DNA from: Nostoc sp. B(2019) | Lineage (GTDB): Bacteria > Cyanobacteriota > Cyanobacteriia > Cyanobacteriales > Nostocaceae | DNA: 64,000 nt | Direction of reading: 5' to 3' | NCBI RefSeq assembly: GCF_010091925.1 | Contig: NZ_WVID01000010.1 | Coordinates: 153,298-217,297, forward strand | Part shown: piece after piece, positions 36,376-45,555 of the stretch | How positions within the stretch are numbered: position 1 is the stretch's first letter | Layout: each line of letters starts with the position of its first letter | The notes under the pieces: model-generated | Told to the model about the DNA's origin: nothing | What the model saw: only the letters and a program-made list of their open reading frames with translations | Databases searched by the model: none | Made by a program: the position numbers and the translations under genes

Positions 36376-37455
36376 ATGTCTGCTCAATTTCAATCTAAGC
36401 GACTAGCTGGTTTTTTATCCCTAATCGTTCTTGGGTTGAATATTGCTTCTTGCACTACCGATAGTAGAAAGGTGAATACTGTTTCCCTCGTTGGTGCTGG
36501 GGCAAGTTTTCCCGCTCCTTTATACGAACGTTGGATTTCAGATTATAACCAGCAAAATCCCAATGTGAAAATTAATTATCAAGCGATAGGAAGCAGCGCC
36601 GGAGTACAACAACTCATCAAAGGTACTGTAGACTTTGCGGCTAGTGATGTGGGAATTACAAATGAACAAGCGGCTAAGGTCAAACGGGGAGTGGTTGCTT
36701 TGCCCTTAACTGCTGGTTCTATAGTGCTGGCTTACAACCTCACAACAACTGCACGCCAATCGTCTCAAGTCAATCTGCCAAATAGTTTAAAGCTTTCACG
36801 CCAAACCTACACAGATATCTTTTTAGGAAAAATTACAAATTGGAATAATCCGAGAATAGCTGTAGCTAATCCGGCGCTAAATCTACCTGATTTACCAATT
36901 CAGGTGGTACATCGAACTGATGGTAGTGGAACCACAAGCGTGTTAACGCAACATCTAAGTGCTATAAGTCCAGAATGGAAAAGCAAAGTCGGATCTGGGA
37001 AATCTGTGGCATGGTCTGTGGGAATTGGTGCAAAGGGTAACGAAGGCGTTACTGCTCTGGTTCAACAGATCCCAGGAGCTATTGGCTATGTGGAGTACGC
37101 TTACGCCACACAAAATAAACTACCTGTGGCTGCTTTAGAAAATAAATCTGGCAACTATATTACGCCGACACCAGAATCGGCAGCTAAAACTTTAGAGACC
37201 GTGAAATTACCCGCCAATAATTTAATTGCTTTTATCAGTGATCCTATAGGTGCTCAATCCTATCCCATCGCAACTTATACTTGGCTTTTAACTTATCGCC
37301 AATATCAAAACCCCATCAAAGCCCAAGCGCTAAAAAAATTTGTTAACTGGGCTTTCATTGAAGGGCAGAAATCCAGTTTAGAACTCGGATATATTCCTTT
37401 GTCTAAAGAAGTTGTTATTCAAGCACAATCTGCCGCCAAAAAAATTACAGAATAG
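36376..37455 (+). CDS. pstS: Phosphate ABC transporter substrate-binding protein PstS
   Basis: Periplasmic phosphate-binding lipoprotein. ATG 36376 is chosen because it starts a signal with lipobox (LIVLGLNIASC). Family motifs: GAGASFPAPLYERW, the phosphate loop region NYQAIGSSAGVQQLI, DFAASDVGIT and RTDGSGTTSVLTQHL. 359 residues is normal. No pstC, pstA or pstB follows within the window, so it is an orphan binding protein, common in cyanobacteria where several PstS copies exist. No Pho box could be recognised upstream. Confidence 0.94.
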   Translation: MSAQFQSKRLAGFLSLIVLGLNIASCTTDSRKVNTVSLVGAGASFPAPLYERWISDYNQQNPNVKINYQAIGSSAGVQQLIKGTVDFAASDVGITNEQAAKVKRGVVALPLTAGSIVLAYNLTTTARQSSQVNLPNSLKLSRQTYTDIFLGKITNWNNPRIAVANPALNLPDLPIQVVHRTDGSGTTSVLTQHLSAISPEWKSKVGSGKSVAWSVGIGAKGNEGVTALVQQIPGAIGYVEYAYATQNKLPVAALENKSGNYITPTPESAAKTLETVKLPANNLIAFISDPIGAQSYPIATYTWLLTYRQYQNPIKAQALKKFVNWAFIEGQKSSLELGYIPLSKEVVIQAQSAAKKITE

Positions 37456-37761
37456 CTGGTATTACAGCGGGTTTCATAACAATTGACCACAGTAGGGTGG
37501 GCATTGCAATGCCAGGGCGGCCGCATCATGTTAATAAGGCTAGTCCATGAGTTTTTTTGATCTATAATTCTAGTCTCAGCCCTTTTTGCATCTTTTTCAA
37601 TCTGTCGAACTCACATTAACTATAGTGACAGTTTGAAAAAGTACAACTAAGATGTAAGCGGCCATATCTTCGGCTGTATCAGCTACCTAATATTGACTAA
37701 ATACATAGATATAACTAATGAGTAGCTGTTTAACCCAGTTTTAGAAAAGCGATCGCTTTCC
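37456..37761. other. Intergenic region after pstS
   Basis: 306 bases. Contains a 14-bp perfect palindrome, GGCATTGCAATGCC (37500-37513), preceded by GTAGGGTG, like the interspersed 'GTGGGCATTGCCCAC' repeats of Nostoc. It is followed by a rare NotI-type GCGGCCGC. No gene seen. Confidence 0.6.
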
Positions 37762-38226
37762 ATGGCCAACCGCTATGTTATTCGCACATCTCCGGTTTTC
37801 GCCTTTATGGATTGGGTTGGACAGCAATTAGCTATTGCTAGCAAAGGAAGTGTCTGGCATGACTTTAGTAGACGGTATTTATATGTAACTAACCGTCAGC
37901 GATTAGAAATAGAACTGCTCAAAAACATCCTGGAGACAGAAGCAGGACAACGCAACTTAGAGACATATCTGCAATCAGCACTACACCTTACCAAAGATGA
38001 AGTCGAAGTAATTCTTTTTCTCGACCTATCTTTTTCTAATCTAAAAGCGTCACCTACTGATACCCCAAGCCTTCCAACCCCCTCGTCACCCCGTCAGATT
38101 TCAATTATTGCGTACCATACCTCTAAGAGTGGATCCCCCCTAGACGCGATCGCCCTTTGGGAGCATCGCCTACTTATCCAACTCAAAATGTCGTACCATC
38201 CACCAGATATGATTCGCTTTCGTTAA
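37762..38226 (+). CDS. Conserved hypothetical protein
   Basis: 154 residues, ATG 37762 preceded by HIP1 and a weak purine tract. The N-terminal 95 residues look folded (FAFMDWVGQQLAIAS, FSRRYLYVTNRQRLE, acidic helix TKDEVEVILFLDL). The second half is low-complexity Ser/Pro (SPTDTPSLPTPSSP) and then a short basic end. No family recognised. Its last 44 bases overlap the 3' end of the convergent DUF2795-like gene. Confidence 0.6.
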   Translation: MANRYVIRTSPVFAFMDWVGQQLAIASKGSVWHDFSRRYLYVTNRQRLEIELLKNILETEAGQRNLETYLQSALHLTKDEVEVILFLDLSFSNLKASPTDTPSLPTPSSPRQISIIAYHTSKSGSPLDAIALWEHRLLIQLKMSYHPPDMIRFR

Positions 38227-38404
38227 TCGCTTTGCTCACATCAGCTAACGTTTTATACTCTTTTGAAGGTAACTGCTTCAAAGCTCGCAGTACTTTCTCG
38301 TCAATACCTTTTTCTTCAGCGTACCTAATTAAGTCTTGTTTACTCAGCGGGTAGCTGACTTCGTTCAAGCTGTTCTGTAGCTGTACTGTATTTACTCTCA
38401 TCAT
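38183..38404 (-). CDS. DUF2795-like small protein
   Basis: 73 residues. ATG 38404 (first of two adjacent ATGs) follows GAGGAG at 38412-38417, eight bases upstream, so the longer in-frame ORF to 38464 is not used. Core VQLQNSLNEVSYPLSKQDLI, then IRYAEEKGIDEKVLRALKQLP, and a C-terminal VDGTTF. This matches the pattern of DUF2795 proteins, in which a short helical repeat follows a 'YP.sK..Li..A' motif. Function unknown. Overlaps the convergent gene. Confidence 0.8.
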   Translation of the reverse strand: MMRVNTVQLQNSLNEVSYPLSKQDLIRYAEEKGIDEKVLRALKQLPSKEYKTLADVSKAINESESYLVDGTTF

Positions 38405-38779
38405 AATAATTCTCCTCAAGCCTGACGCTGTGTATTCTGGGAAATCAAGTGGAGATTTAGTCAAATATTGACTAATAAATAGGGAAAATAATTAAGAGAG
38501 AGGCTGAAAAACCATTCACACCTCACCCTATGCAGTTTTAGCTTTGATTTGATTCAGGTCTAACCATTTTGATGGATGAATGTCAGCTTTACTAGGTAAG
38601 AACTTCTTTGATTTACAAATGAAACTTCAACGTTTGCTGTCTCTAGCATGAGGTAGATTCCATAGTAAATTCATTCATCCAAAGTCTGGCTTTTCATGGA
38701 ATCTTTTTAGCTCATGGATAGATGCAAAGCTCACTTTTTCCATTACTTCCCTATACATCCACCGCAACCCCAAAACAGG
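38405..38779. other. Intergenic region between DUF2795-like gene and trxA
   Basis: 375 bases. A 9-bp inverted repeat, GGATGAATG (38574-38582) / CATTCATCC (38672-38680), spans 89 bases; otherwise nothing recognised. The promoter of the DUF2795-like gene should lie at its left end. Confidence 0.5.
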
Positions 38780-39106
38780 CTAAAAAAGCTTCTGAATAGC
38801 TTCGGTAAACTTTTCGTAAGGAGAAACTCCTACAATAGTTTCTGCTAATTCACCATCTTTGAAAATTAAAACCGCCGGAATGTTGCGAAGACCGAATTTT
38901 TTAAAAATCGGCTTGTTGTTGTCGATGTCTACTTTAACAACCTTGGCGCGACCTTTGTATTCCTCTGCGAGTTGATCCATTAACGGACTGATCAAGCGAC
39001 AGGGGCCACACCAAGTAGCAGTAAAATCAACAACAACTACTTTCTCTTCACTTAAAAGACTATCAAATTCACTTTCTTCAACGTAAGCAACTGTATCAGT
39101 AGACAT
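38780..39106 (-). CDS. trxA: Thioredoxin
   Basis: 108 residues, m-type cyanobacterial size. Redox site WCGPC with Cys33 and Cys36, preceded by VVVVDFTATW, and the cis-Pro loop as IPAVLIF. Reduces disulfides in cytosolic enzymes. A ribosome site GGAGA lies about eleven bases before ATG 39106. Stands alone between small conserved genes. Confidence 0.96.
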   Translation of the reverse strand: MSTDTVAYVEESEFDSLLSEEKVVVVDFTATWCGPCRLISPLMDQLAEEYKGRAKVVKVDIDNNKPIFKKFGLRNIPAVLIFKDGELAETIVGVSPYEKFTEAIQKLF

Positions 39107-39381
39107 TTTTGTAATTCTCCAGTGTCAAACTCAAATTTCAGTAAAAAGCTAACTGTACAAACTATACTCTCTTCTGCCCAGCGGTAATCAAACAGTATTT
39201 AGAGGAATATTCAAGGTGCGATCGCTAATTCGTCATAAATCAGCTTGCCAGTTTTGAGCTTGTTAGCGGATAGACTGTAATTCTTCAGCAGACATTTTAT
39301 CCAAATTCTTTAAAATAAAGCTCATCTGTCCTTAAGTCTGTAGTTGTTCGCGGTGTTGGTCAAAAAAATTCCAGTTCATAT

Positions 39382-39636
39382 TCATGTTTTTTGATTTTGT
39401 GACTTAAATCTGCCTGCAATAAACTCTCGCTTACGTAGATGCTTCGTTTTGCGTTTGGTAACTCGCTCTCGCCACATCCGAAAACTGGATTCTTTCATTT
39501 CATGTTTCATTAAGGCAATTACTTCTTTTTCAAGGAGTCCAAACTGAGCCTCGATAGCATCAAAAGGTGTTCTATCTTCCCATGCCATTTCAATGATGCG
39601 ATCAATAGTTTCAGGGGTGAGGTTAGGTAGGTTCAT
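39382..39636 (-). CDS. TIGR03643/DUF2805-type small protein
   Basis: 84 residues, ATG 39636. Begins LTPETIDRIIEMAWEDRTPF and contains QFGLLEKEVIALMKHEMK, SSFRMWRERV and a strongly basic end (KRKTKHLRKREF). The layout matches a short conserved family (TIGR03643 or DUF2805) of unknown function, probably nucleic-acid binding given the charge. Confidence 0.85.
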   Translation of the reverse strand: MNLPNLTPETIDRIIEMAWEDRTPFDAIEAQFGLLEKEVIALMKHEMKESSFRMWRERVTKRKTKHLRKREFIAGRFKSQNQKT

Positions 39637-39770
39637 TTTTTTGTTTGTAATTGGTAAATTTGAGCTATTATTCTCTTCTAATAGGATTTGATTGCTGAAG
39701 TTACCACACGCGATCGCATATTAAATCAGAGCTAGTAGTAAGCGGCTCTAGCCCTTGCGAACATTGTATA

Positions 39771-39786
39771 GAGCGATAAATCGCTC
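39771..39786. repeat. Small hairpin repeat
   Basis: GAGCGAT/ATCGCTC with a two-base loop, directly followed by GCGAGACGCTACGCGAAC, an interspersed Nostoc repeat also embedded in the REP unit at 22.1 kb. Confidence 0.6.
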
Positions 39787-39876
39787 TCTGCGAGACGCTA
39801 CGCGAACACTACGAAAAAAAATTTTATTTTACTTCACGAGCAGATGATCGCTATCACTTTATTATTATTCAAAGGT

Positions 39877-40455
39877 TTAGTCTGGGAAAGCTACACCAGT
39901 CATTGGATCACGGATATACAACCCTAGGGTGAGACTACGGATCACTTCATCCCAAATGGGTGTTAGCTGCTCAGCTTGATCTGCCCAATAATCAAATGTA
40001 ATCAAGCATTGAACATTTGACCCCAAACCAATGCAAGTCCGCGAAAAAGCTTCGCGTGGTTCTTCTTGAGTGTCAATAAACTTGATCTCTGTCCACACAA
40101 TCCTGGCTGTTTGGCGCTTGATGGTAACGATTTCTCCTTTAGCAATGACGTTGCGGCTGTCGTCTTCCATCACTTTCTTCAAGGTAGATTTTAGCGGAAA
40201 CGAACTCCAGTCATTGGGTGGTAGGCGATTGAAAGATACTTCCAAGCAGCAATCATCGTCAGGCGGTTTTTTATCGAGAAACTTAAACGATTTTTCTTGT
40301 GGCTCAAAAACCCAATTCTGGGGAACATTGAAGCGAACAGATCCCCGATCTGCGACAAAAATTTTGTAGCCTGATGGAGATTCCCAGCGATGGTCAGGTT
40401 TTAGTTCAAGCGTTTCTTTAATCCACTGGAGATTGCTTTTCTTACGCTTTGCCAT
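39877..40455 (-). CDS. Conserved cyanobacterial protein, unknown
   Basis: 192 residues, soluble, no signal peptide. Starts basic (MAKRKKSNLQWIKETLEL). A block VRFNVPQNWVFEP followed by LEVSFNRLPP and TFDYWADQ resembles the beta-sheet order of Mog1/PsbP-like folds (DUF1795), but that is only a pattern resemblance. Ends TGVAFPD. Function unknown. Confidence 0.7.
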   Translation of the reverse strand: MAKRKKSNLQWIKETLELKPDHRWESPSGYKIFVADRGSVRFNVPQNWVFEPQEKSFKFLDKKPPDDDCCLEVSFNRLPPNDWSSFPLKSTLKKVMEDDSRNVIAKGEIVTIKRQTARIVWTEIKFIDTQEEPREAFSRTCIGLGSNVQCLITFDYWADQAEQLTPIWDEVIRSLTLGLYIRDPMTGVAFPD

Positions 40456-40730
40456 AGTGTTTTTGCAAATCTGCTAAAGACAGCGTAGGTTGCGCTTACG
40501 CCCATTTTATTAATCTTATCAAATTTCTAGTATCGGAAGTCTTTGCTCTAATTTCTCTCCGCAAAGGGCACTCGCCTCTCCTAAAGGAGACGCTGCTTTG
40601 TAGCTTGCTTCGACCTAGGAGTACAAGTCAAGCCACTGCCTTGCGAGGATAGAGGAGTTTGTGGCAAGTGGCGCGGAAAAACATTCCACAGCGGTGGTTC
40701 TCCAATCTATAATGTGTAACGATAAATTTT

Positions 40731-42014
40731 TCAAATTGGTATAACTTGAGTCTTAACGGGAAGTGTAATAATAAACTCAGTACCTTGACCGAGTGTAGAG
40801 TTGACATCCAGCGAGCCGTTGTGTTTTTCGGTGACGATTTGATAAGCGATCGCTAATCCTAATCCTGTTCCTTTACCAATCTCTTTAGTCGTAAATAAGT
40901 GGTCAAAGATTCTTTGCTTTACTTGTTGTGACATCCCAATACCATTATCTTGAATCCGCAGCTGTACTAGTTGAGGATCATCTGTAATCTGGGTACAAAT
41001 GGTAATTTGATTAATGCGTTTTTGAGCCACTTCTTCTAAGGCATCGATCGCATTTGCCAGAATATTCATAAATACTTGATTAAGTTGACCGACATAGCAT
41101 TCAATTTGAGGAATATCGCCGTAGTGCTTGATTACTTCAATAGCCGGTCGAAACTCGTTGGCTTTGAGACGATGCTGGAGAATCATTAATGTGCTGTCGA
41201 TGCCCTCGTGAATGTTAAACGGAATCGGGCGATCGCAATCGGAACGCGAAAAGGTTCTTAAGCTAGTGCTAATATTGCGAATGCGATTCACACCTTCGCG
41301 CATAGAGATGAGCAATTTGGGTAAGTCTTCTTGCAGATATTCCAAGTCTATTTCCTCAATCGCTGCTTGCAGGGTTGCACTTGGATGAGGCAGTTCTTGT
41401 TGGTAAAGTGCAATGAGTTGCAACAGGTTTTGTACATACTCTTGTGCAGGTTGCAGATTTCCGGCGATGAAGCCCACAGGATTATTAATTTCGTGGGCTA
41501 CCCCCGCAACTAGATTTCCTAAAGCAGACATCTTTTCACTTTGCACAAGTTGGAGTTGCGAGTGATGCAGTTGGTTAAGGGCGGTTTTTAATTCAGCAGT
41601 TCGTTCAGCGATATGTTGTTCTAAATTCTTAGTCAATTGCCATAGTTGCAGTTGCGTTTTGACCCGCGCCAGCATTTCCTGTTCCTGAAAAGGCTTGGTA
41701 ACATAGTCCACTGCACCTAAATCAAATCCCTTGACTTTACTGTCGGTATCAGATAGCGCTGTCATAAAAATTATCGGAATATTGGCCGTTGTGGGATCTG
41801 CCTTCAGCCGTTGACAGGTTTCAAAACCGTCGATTCCGGGCATTTGCACATCAAGTAAAATCAAATCTGGTGGATTAGTTTGTATCCGCTTGAGAGCGCG
41901 ATCGCCATCAATGGCCGTTATCACTTCATAGCCCGCATCACCGAGAGTTTCACAAATCACCTCCAGGTTTGCAGGAGTATCATCAACCACTAGGATCTTA
42001 AGAGAACTAGACAT
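40731..42014 (-). CDS. Response regulator-histidine kinase (REC-HisKA-HATPase)
   Basis: 427 residues. REC (about 5-120; phospho-Asp in [17 protein letters not shown]), a coiled coil (about 130-160), then HisKA with [10 protein letters not shown] (phospho-His near 175) and HATPase ([21 protein letters not shown]). The HEINNP H-box places it in the same kinase class as the 45556 gene, and the two are clearly paralogous in the catalytic half. Its start overlaps the end of the MASE1 kinase by eight bases, so it is probably its direct partner. Confidence 0.92.
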   Translation of the reverse strand: MSSSLKILVVDDTPANLEVICETLGDAGYEVITAIDGDRALKRIQTNPPDLILLDVQMPGIDGFETCQRLKADPTTANIPIIFMTALSDTDSKVKGFDLGAVDYVTKPFQEQEMLARVKTQLQLWQLTKNLEQHIAERTAELKTALNQLHHSQLQLVQSEKMSALGNLVAGVAHEINNPVGFIAGNLQPAQEYVQNLLQLIALYQQELPHPSATLQAAIEEIDLEYLQEDLPKLLISMREGVNRIRNISTSLRTFSRSDCDRPIPFNIHEGIDSTLMILQHRLKANEFRPAIEVIKHYGDIPQIECYVGQLNQVFMNILANAIDALEEVAQKRINQITICTQITDDPQLVQLRIQDNGIGMSQQVKQRIFDHLFTTKEIGKGTGLGLAIAYQIVTEKHNGSLDVNSTLGQGTEFIITLPVKTQVIPI

Positions 42015-44463
42015 TGCCCTTCTCCTGTGTCAGATGTTGTTTTAATAAATCTTCAATTTCCTCAGCCTTGAATTGTTTAGCAAGCTGAAGAATTGGTGCA
42101 GCAAAAGCACTCAGACGAGGATCAGCCTGCACCAGATTTTCTATTTGTTCGCGTAGCCGCTTCAAGTTAGCTTGTTGTGCCAGTACCATTAACTTTTCAA
42201 GTTCAGTTTTAGATGGAAAAACGAACTCGTTAACATTGTGTGGTATGTCTTCAGTGGCAGTGCTTTCGTATTTCCACTGTAGTTCTAAATAACGTTCTAG
42301 TAAGCGGAACAATTCGCTAACTTCTACTGGTTTTGCAAGGAAGTCATTACCACCCGCATCTAGGGCCATTTGCTGATCAATTTGTGCTACTGATGCTGAG
42401 GAAACCAGAATTTTTAAGTGCTGCAAATCCTCCGCAGAACGGACTTGTTTGAGCATTTCAAAGCCATTCATTATAGGCATGGCAAGGTCAGTAATCACCA
42501 GATCAGGTTGCATCTGCCGCATTTTCTCTAAGGCATCCTGTCCGTTTTCCGCTTCGGTAAACGTGAAACCAAGAGGTTCTAGCAAGTTGACCAGAACGGC
42601 GCGGTTTTCCCAGCGATCGTCCACTACCATGATGTGGCGTGATTGTCCTTCATAGCCGATGATTTGCTTACCTGTGCTGCTGAAGCTTTGCTTTGCCCAA
42701 TCGGTGGCGATCGCCAGATCAACTTCAAAGTAGAAATTGCTGCCGATACCTGCTTGACTTTTGACCTGGATTTGTCCGCCCATCAAATCTACGATTTTTT
42801 GACTGATAGCGAGTCCTAAGCCTGTACCTTCCGCTTGGCGTTTGCGATCGCCTACTTGTTCAAATGCCTGAAAAATTTTATCTATTTGCTCTGGTTCAAT
42901 GCCAACTCCGGTATCTTGAACTTGAAAACTGATCCGTCGATAGTTGGTATCCAATGCAGTTTCCAGGACTGCAACTTTCAGGGTGACAGCTCCTTTATCT
43001 GTAAATTTAATGCCATTCCCCAATAAGTTAATCAAAACCTGACGCAGCCGCTTTTCATCTGCCAGCACACCTGCGGGTAACATTGAATCGGGTTGATAAA
43101 TAAAGTCAATGCCTTTTTGTTCAGCTCGAATGCGACAGATTTCCACAACCCCTTGCAGAAATGCCGGCAAGTGTATTCCAGTGGGAGTAAGTTCTAGTTT
43201 TCGTGCTTCAATTTTAGACAAGTCCAGCACGTCGTTAATCAAAGTCAGCAAATGTGAACCGCATTGGTAAATAATGCCGACTCCATGACGTTCTTTTTCA
43301 GGTAAAGCTTTAGAACGACCGAGAATTTGCGCGTATCCCAAAATACCATTGAGAGGTGTTCGTAATTCATGGCTCATATTTGCCAGGAATTCACTTTTTG
43401 CCTGATTCGCATTGTCAGCAATTTCCTTAGCAATCTTAAGTTCAGTGGTGCGTTCTTCCACTCGTTGCTCTAGTTCTTCATTCACTGTCCTGAGTTTTAA
43501 AGCTGCTTTACGGTTCTCATTAAGAACTGATATCAGCAAATAGGTTGTCAAGGCAATGACGCACATGAAGGATTGCAGTAACATCAAAGATTCGCTCACC
43601 GAAGATCTAGCGAAAGACCCCAAGTTATGAGCCGTTCCCAAAACAGCGATCGCCGAAACAATCACAACCAACAGCGTGGACTCCGTTGCTCTAAATCGAA
43701 ACGCAGACCAGAGCAAGAGTGGCATCATCATATACTCCACAGGATTGTTACCCCAAAATGAAGCCTTGCTAATGATTGCCAGCAAAACCACAATGACAGC
43801 AAACTCTGTAACCAACTGTGCATTAAATCGTACAGGTCGCCAAGATTGCATTGACCATGCAAGTATCATCGGTGTGATTAGCAATCTGCCTGTAATCACG
43901 CTCATTGACCAGGTTTGCCAAACTGCACCATAAAGTTCCCAAGGTAAGCTACCAGTTAAACACAAGATTGTCACAGCAAAGCAAGTAGTGATTGCTGCAC
44001 TGGTGAGAATTACGATCAAAAATTTAAAGACATTGAGCGATCGCCCAAGTAAATCGGATGTTTTAATAAACTTGTTGATTAACCATGCTGCTACAAGTGG
44101 CTCAATGCAATTGACTAAAGAGATACTAATGATGGTAGGAAAATCTTTGTAAAATAGCAGCGAATTTACGAGCAATGCACTCAGAAAAATTGGTAATCCT
44201 GTGCGATAACCCAACAACAAAACCATTGCCAGGAAAAAACCTGACGAAGGCCAAATTGCTGATGCCGAATTTTCAAACGATACAGCTTGGGAAAGTGTTG
44301 CCAGCCCATAGTGAGCGATCGCCAAGATTAGGGTGATGATAATCAGTTGATAACGCTGGAAAAACAAAGATTTAATCGCTGGTATAGCATATTGCTTTGA
44401 GTTGCGTGACATTGACTTAGAAATGGAGTGGATTGTAACACTGCACATCTCTAGAATGCCCAT
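42007..44463 (-). CDS. MASE1-domain hybrid sensor histidine kinase
   Basis: 818 residues. The N-terminal membrane domain (about 30-315) has eight or more hydrophobic segments with the MASE1 pattern ([19 protein letters not shown]). A coiled coil follows, then HisKA with [13 protein letters not shown] (His near 377), HATPase ([22 protein letters not shown]) and a C-terminal receiver ([28 protein letters not shown]). The receiver's phospho-Asp may pass the phosphate to the overlapping REC-kinase gene. An alternative start at 44409 (MSRNSKQ) is equally possible. Signal unknown. Confidence 0.92.
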   Translation of the reverse strand: MGILEMCSVTIHSISKSMSRNSKQYAIPAIKSLFFQRYQLIIITLILAIAHYGLATLSQAVSFENSASAIWPSSGFFLAMVLLLGYRTGLPIFLSALLVNSLLFYKDFPTIISISLVNCIEPLVAAWLINKFIKTSDLLGRSLNVFKFLIVILTSAAITTCFAVTILCLTGSLPWELYGAVWQTWSMSVITGRLLITPMILAWSMQSWRPVRFNAQLVTEFAVIVVLLAIISKASFWGNNPVEYMMMPLLLWSAFRFRATESTLLVVIVSAIAVLGTAHNLGSFARSSVSESLMLLQSFMCVIALTTYLLISVLNENRKAALKLRTVNEELEQRVEERTTELKIAKEIADNANQAKSEFLANMSHELRTPLNGILGYAQILGRSKALPEKERHGVGIIYQCGSHLLTLINDVLDLSKIEARKLELTPTGIHLPAFLQGVVEICRIRAEQKGIDFIYQPDSMLPAGVLADEKRLRQVLINLLGNGIKFTDKGAVTLKVAVLETALDTNYRRISFQVQDTGVGIEPEQIDKIFQAFEQVGDRKRQAEGTGLGLAISQKIVDLMGGQIQVKSQAGIGSNFYFEVDLAIATDWAKQSFSSTGKQIIGYEGQSRHIMVVDDRWENRAVLVNLLEPLGFTFTEAENGQDALEKMRQMQPDLVITDLAMPIMNGFEMLKQVRSAEDLQHLKILVSSASVAQIDQQMALDAGGNDFLAKPVEVSELFRLLERYLELQWKYESTATEDIPHNVNEFVFPSKTELEKLMVLAQQANLKRLREQIENLVQADPRLSAFAAPILQLAKQFKAEEIEDLLKQHLTQEKGNV

Positions 44464-44629
44464 AATTTGTATTGGGTTATCATTGATAATTTTGATTGAT
44501 ATTGCGATCGCCCAGTTTGGAGCGTAGGCAATATCTACGACGGTCTACTACTTCTTCTAAGATACAAGAGTGCGTCGTCGCTCACGCAGCACACTACATT
44601 TTTTACTGCATATATGGATGGCTAACTCC

Positions 44630-44965
44630 TTAAGCAACACCATAATCTGTATACTGCCTTTTATACGGAGCCTGCAATCCCAAAACAATATCGTCTTTAG
44701 GAACACCCATTTCAACTAACTCCTCAGCAGGATTCTGATCTGTTAAATTCTGCTGAAGCCATATTTTTCCGTTCTTAATGTCGAAATGGATAACACATCG
44801 ATAAATGCGCTCAAATTCTTGCCAACCCACATTCATCCACTGATAATGATCTCGCTCTGTATCGAAGATGAGTTGTGCCTCCACTTGATCATCTGAAACA
44901 TCGTCACTGGCATAACGAGTGAGTAAGGTCTGAATATACTCTCGATACTTAGCTATTTTATCCAT
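44630..44965 (-). CDS. xisI: XisI-like protein (fdxN-element excision controlling factor family)
   Basis: 111 residues with all of the family's landmarks: MDKIAKYREYIQTLLTRYA, DTERDHYQWMNVGW, IHFDIKNGKIWLQ and the C-terminal PYKRQYTDYGVA. Ribosome site GAGGTG precedes ATG 44965. XisI is normally co-encoded with XisH, and together they control excision of the fdxN element in Anabaena; most genomic copies have no known link to that element. Here it overlaps the end of a frameshifted xisH by 13 bases. Confidence 0.93.
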   Translation of the reverse strand: MDKIAKYREYIQTLLTRYASDDVSDDQVEAQLIFDTERDHYQWMNVGWQEFERIYRCVIHFDIKNGKIWLQQNLTDQNPAEELVEMGVPKDDIVLGLQAPYKRQYTDYGVA

Positions 44966-45370
44966 TGCACAATCACCTCATTCACTGGATCGTAGACAAC
45001 TAATAAAACTTGATATATTTGTACTGCTGTCTGTGTGAACTCAAGTTGAAAGAAAGTTCGATAGGCATCTACTGGAACTGCCAAATATAATACTCGCTCT
45101 GGCTCAATTGCTTTCAGCGCCAAATGATAACTGAGGAATTGACCTAAAGCAGCGTAGAAATCTGTAATTGCAGAAGGATTCAGAAAGCTCTTGATCTTCA
45201 ACTGCTATTTTCTCACCCGCTCTCTCAGCTGCAACCAGCCTTTCTGCACCCAAATCAATCTGAAAGTTGACGTTACCAAATTTAAATTTGAGTGGATCAT
45301 CTGTAATTACCCATTGCTCTTTTTGTAGAGCTTTCTTGACTGCTTCATGAAAGATGTCCTTTGCTGACAC
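44953..45370 (-). pseudogene. xisH: xisH with a single-base frameshift
   Basis: The first part (GTG 45370; SAKDIFHEAVKKAL) runs in one frame to AGEKIAVE, and the rest (IKSFLNPSAITDFYAALGQF to VQWIK) continues in another frame to a stop at 44953. Removing one base near 45195-45199 restores a continuous XisH of about 138 residues. The shift lies exactly in the E-x-K step (IAVE-IKS) of the motif I take to be the catalytic PD-(D/E)xK-type motif. It may be a real inactivation, a sequencing error or programmed shifting. The pair with xisI is otherwise intact. Confidence 0.82.
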
Positions 45371-45555
45371 AGATAAAATTAAATACTCGTACACTCACAA
45401 TCGTACTCTTTTTGCTAAAAAAGTAACCACCTCTGCCAACACAACAGTACCAAATTAATTATAGGCATCCTACTAAATACGACCACCATTTCTTTATGCC
45501 TATGCCCGAATACCTCAGACCTCATATTCTCGGTAGCACTTGTGCATGGGGCTTG

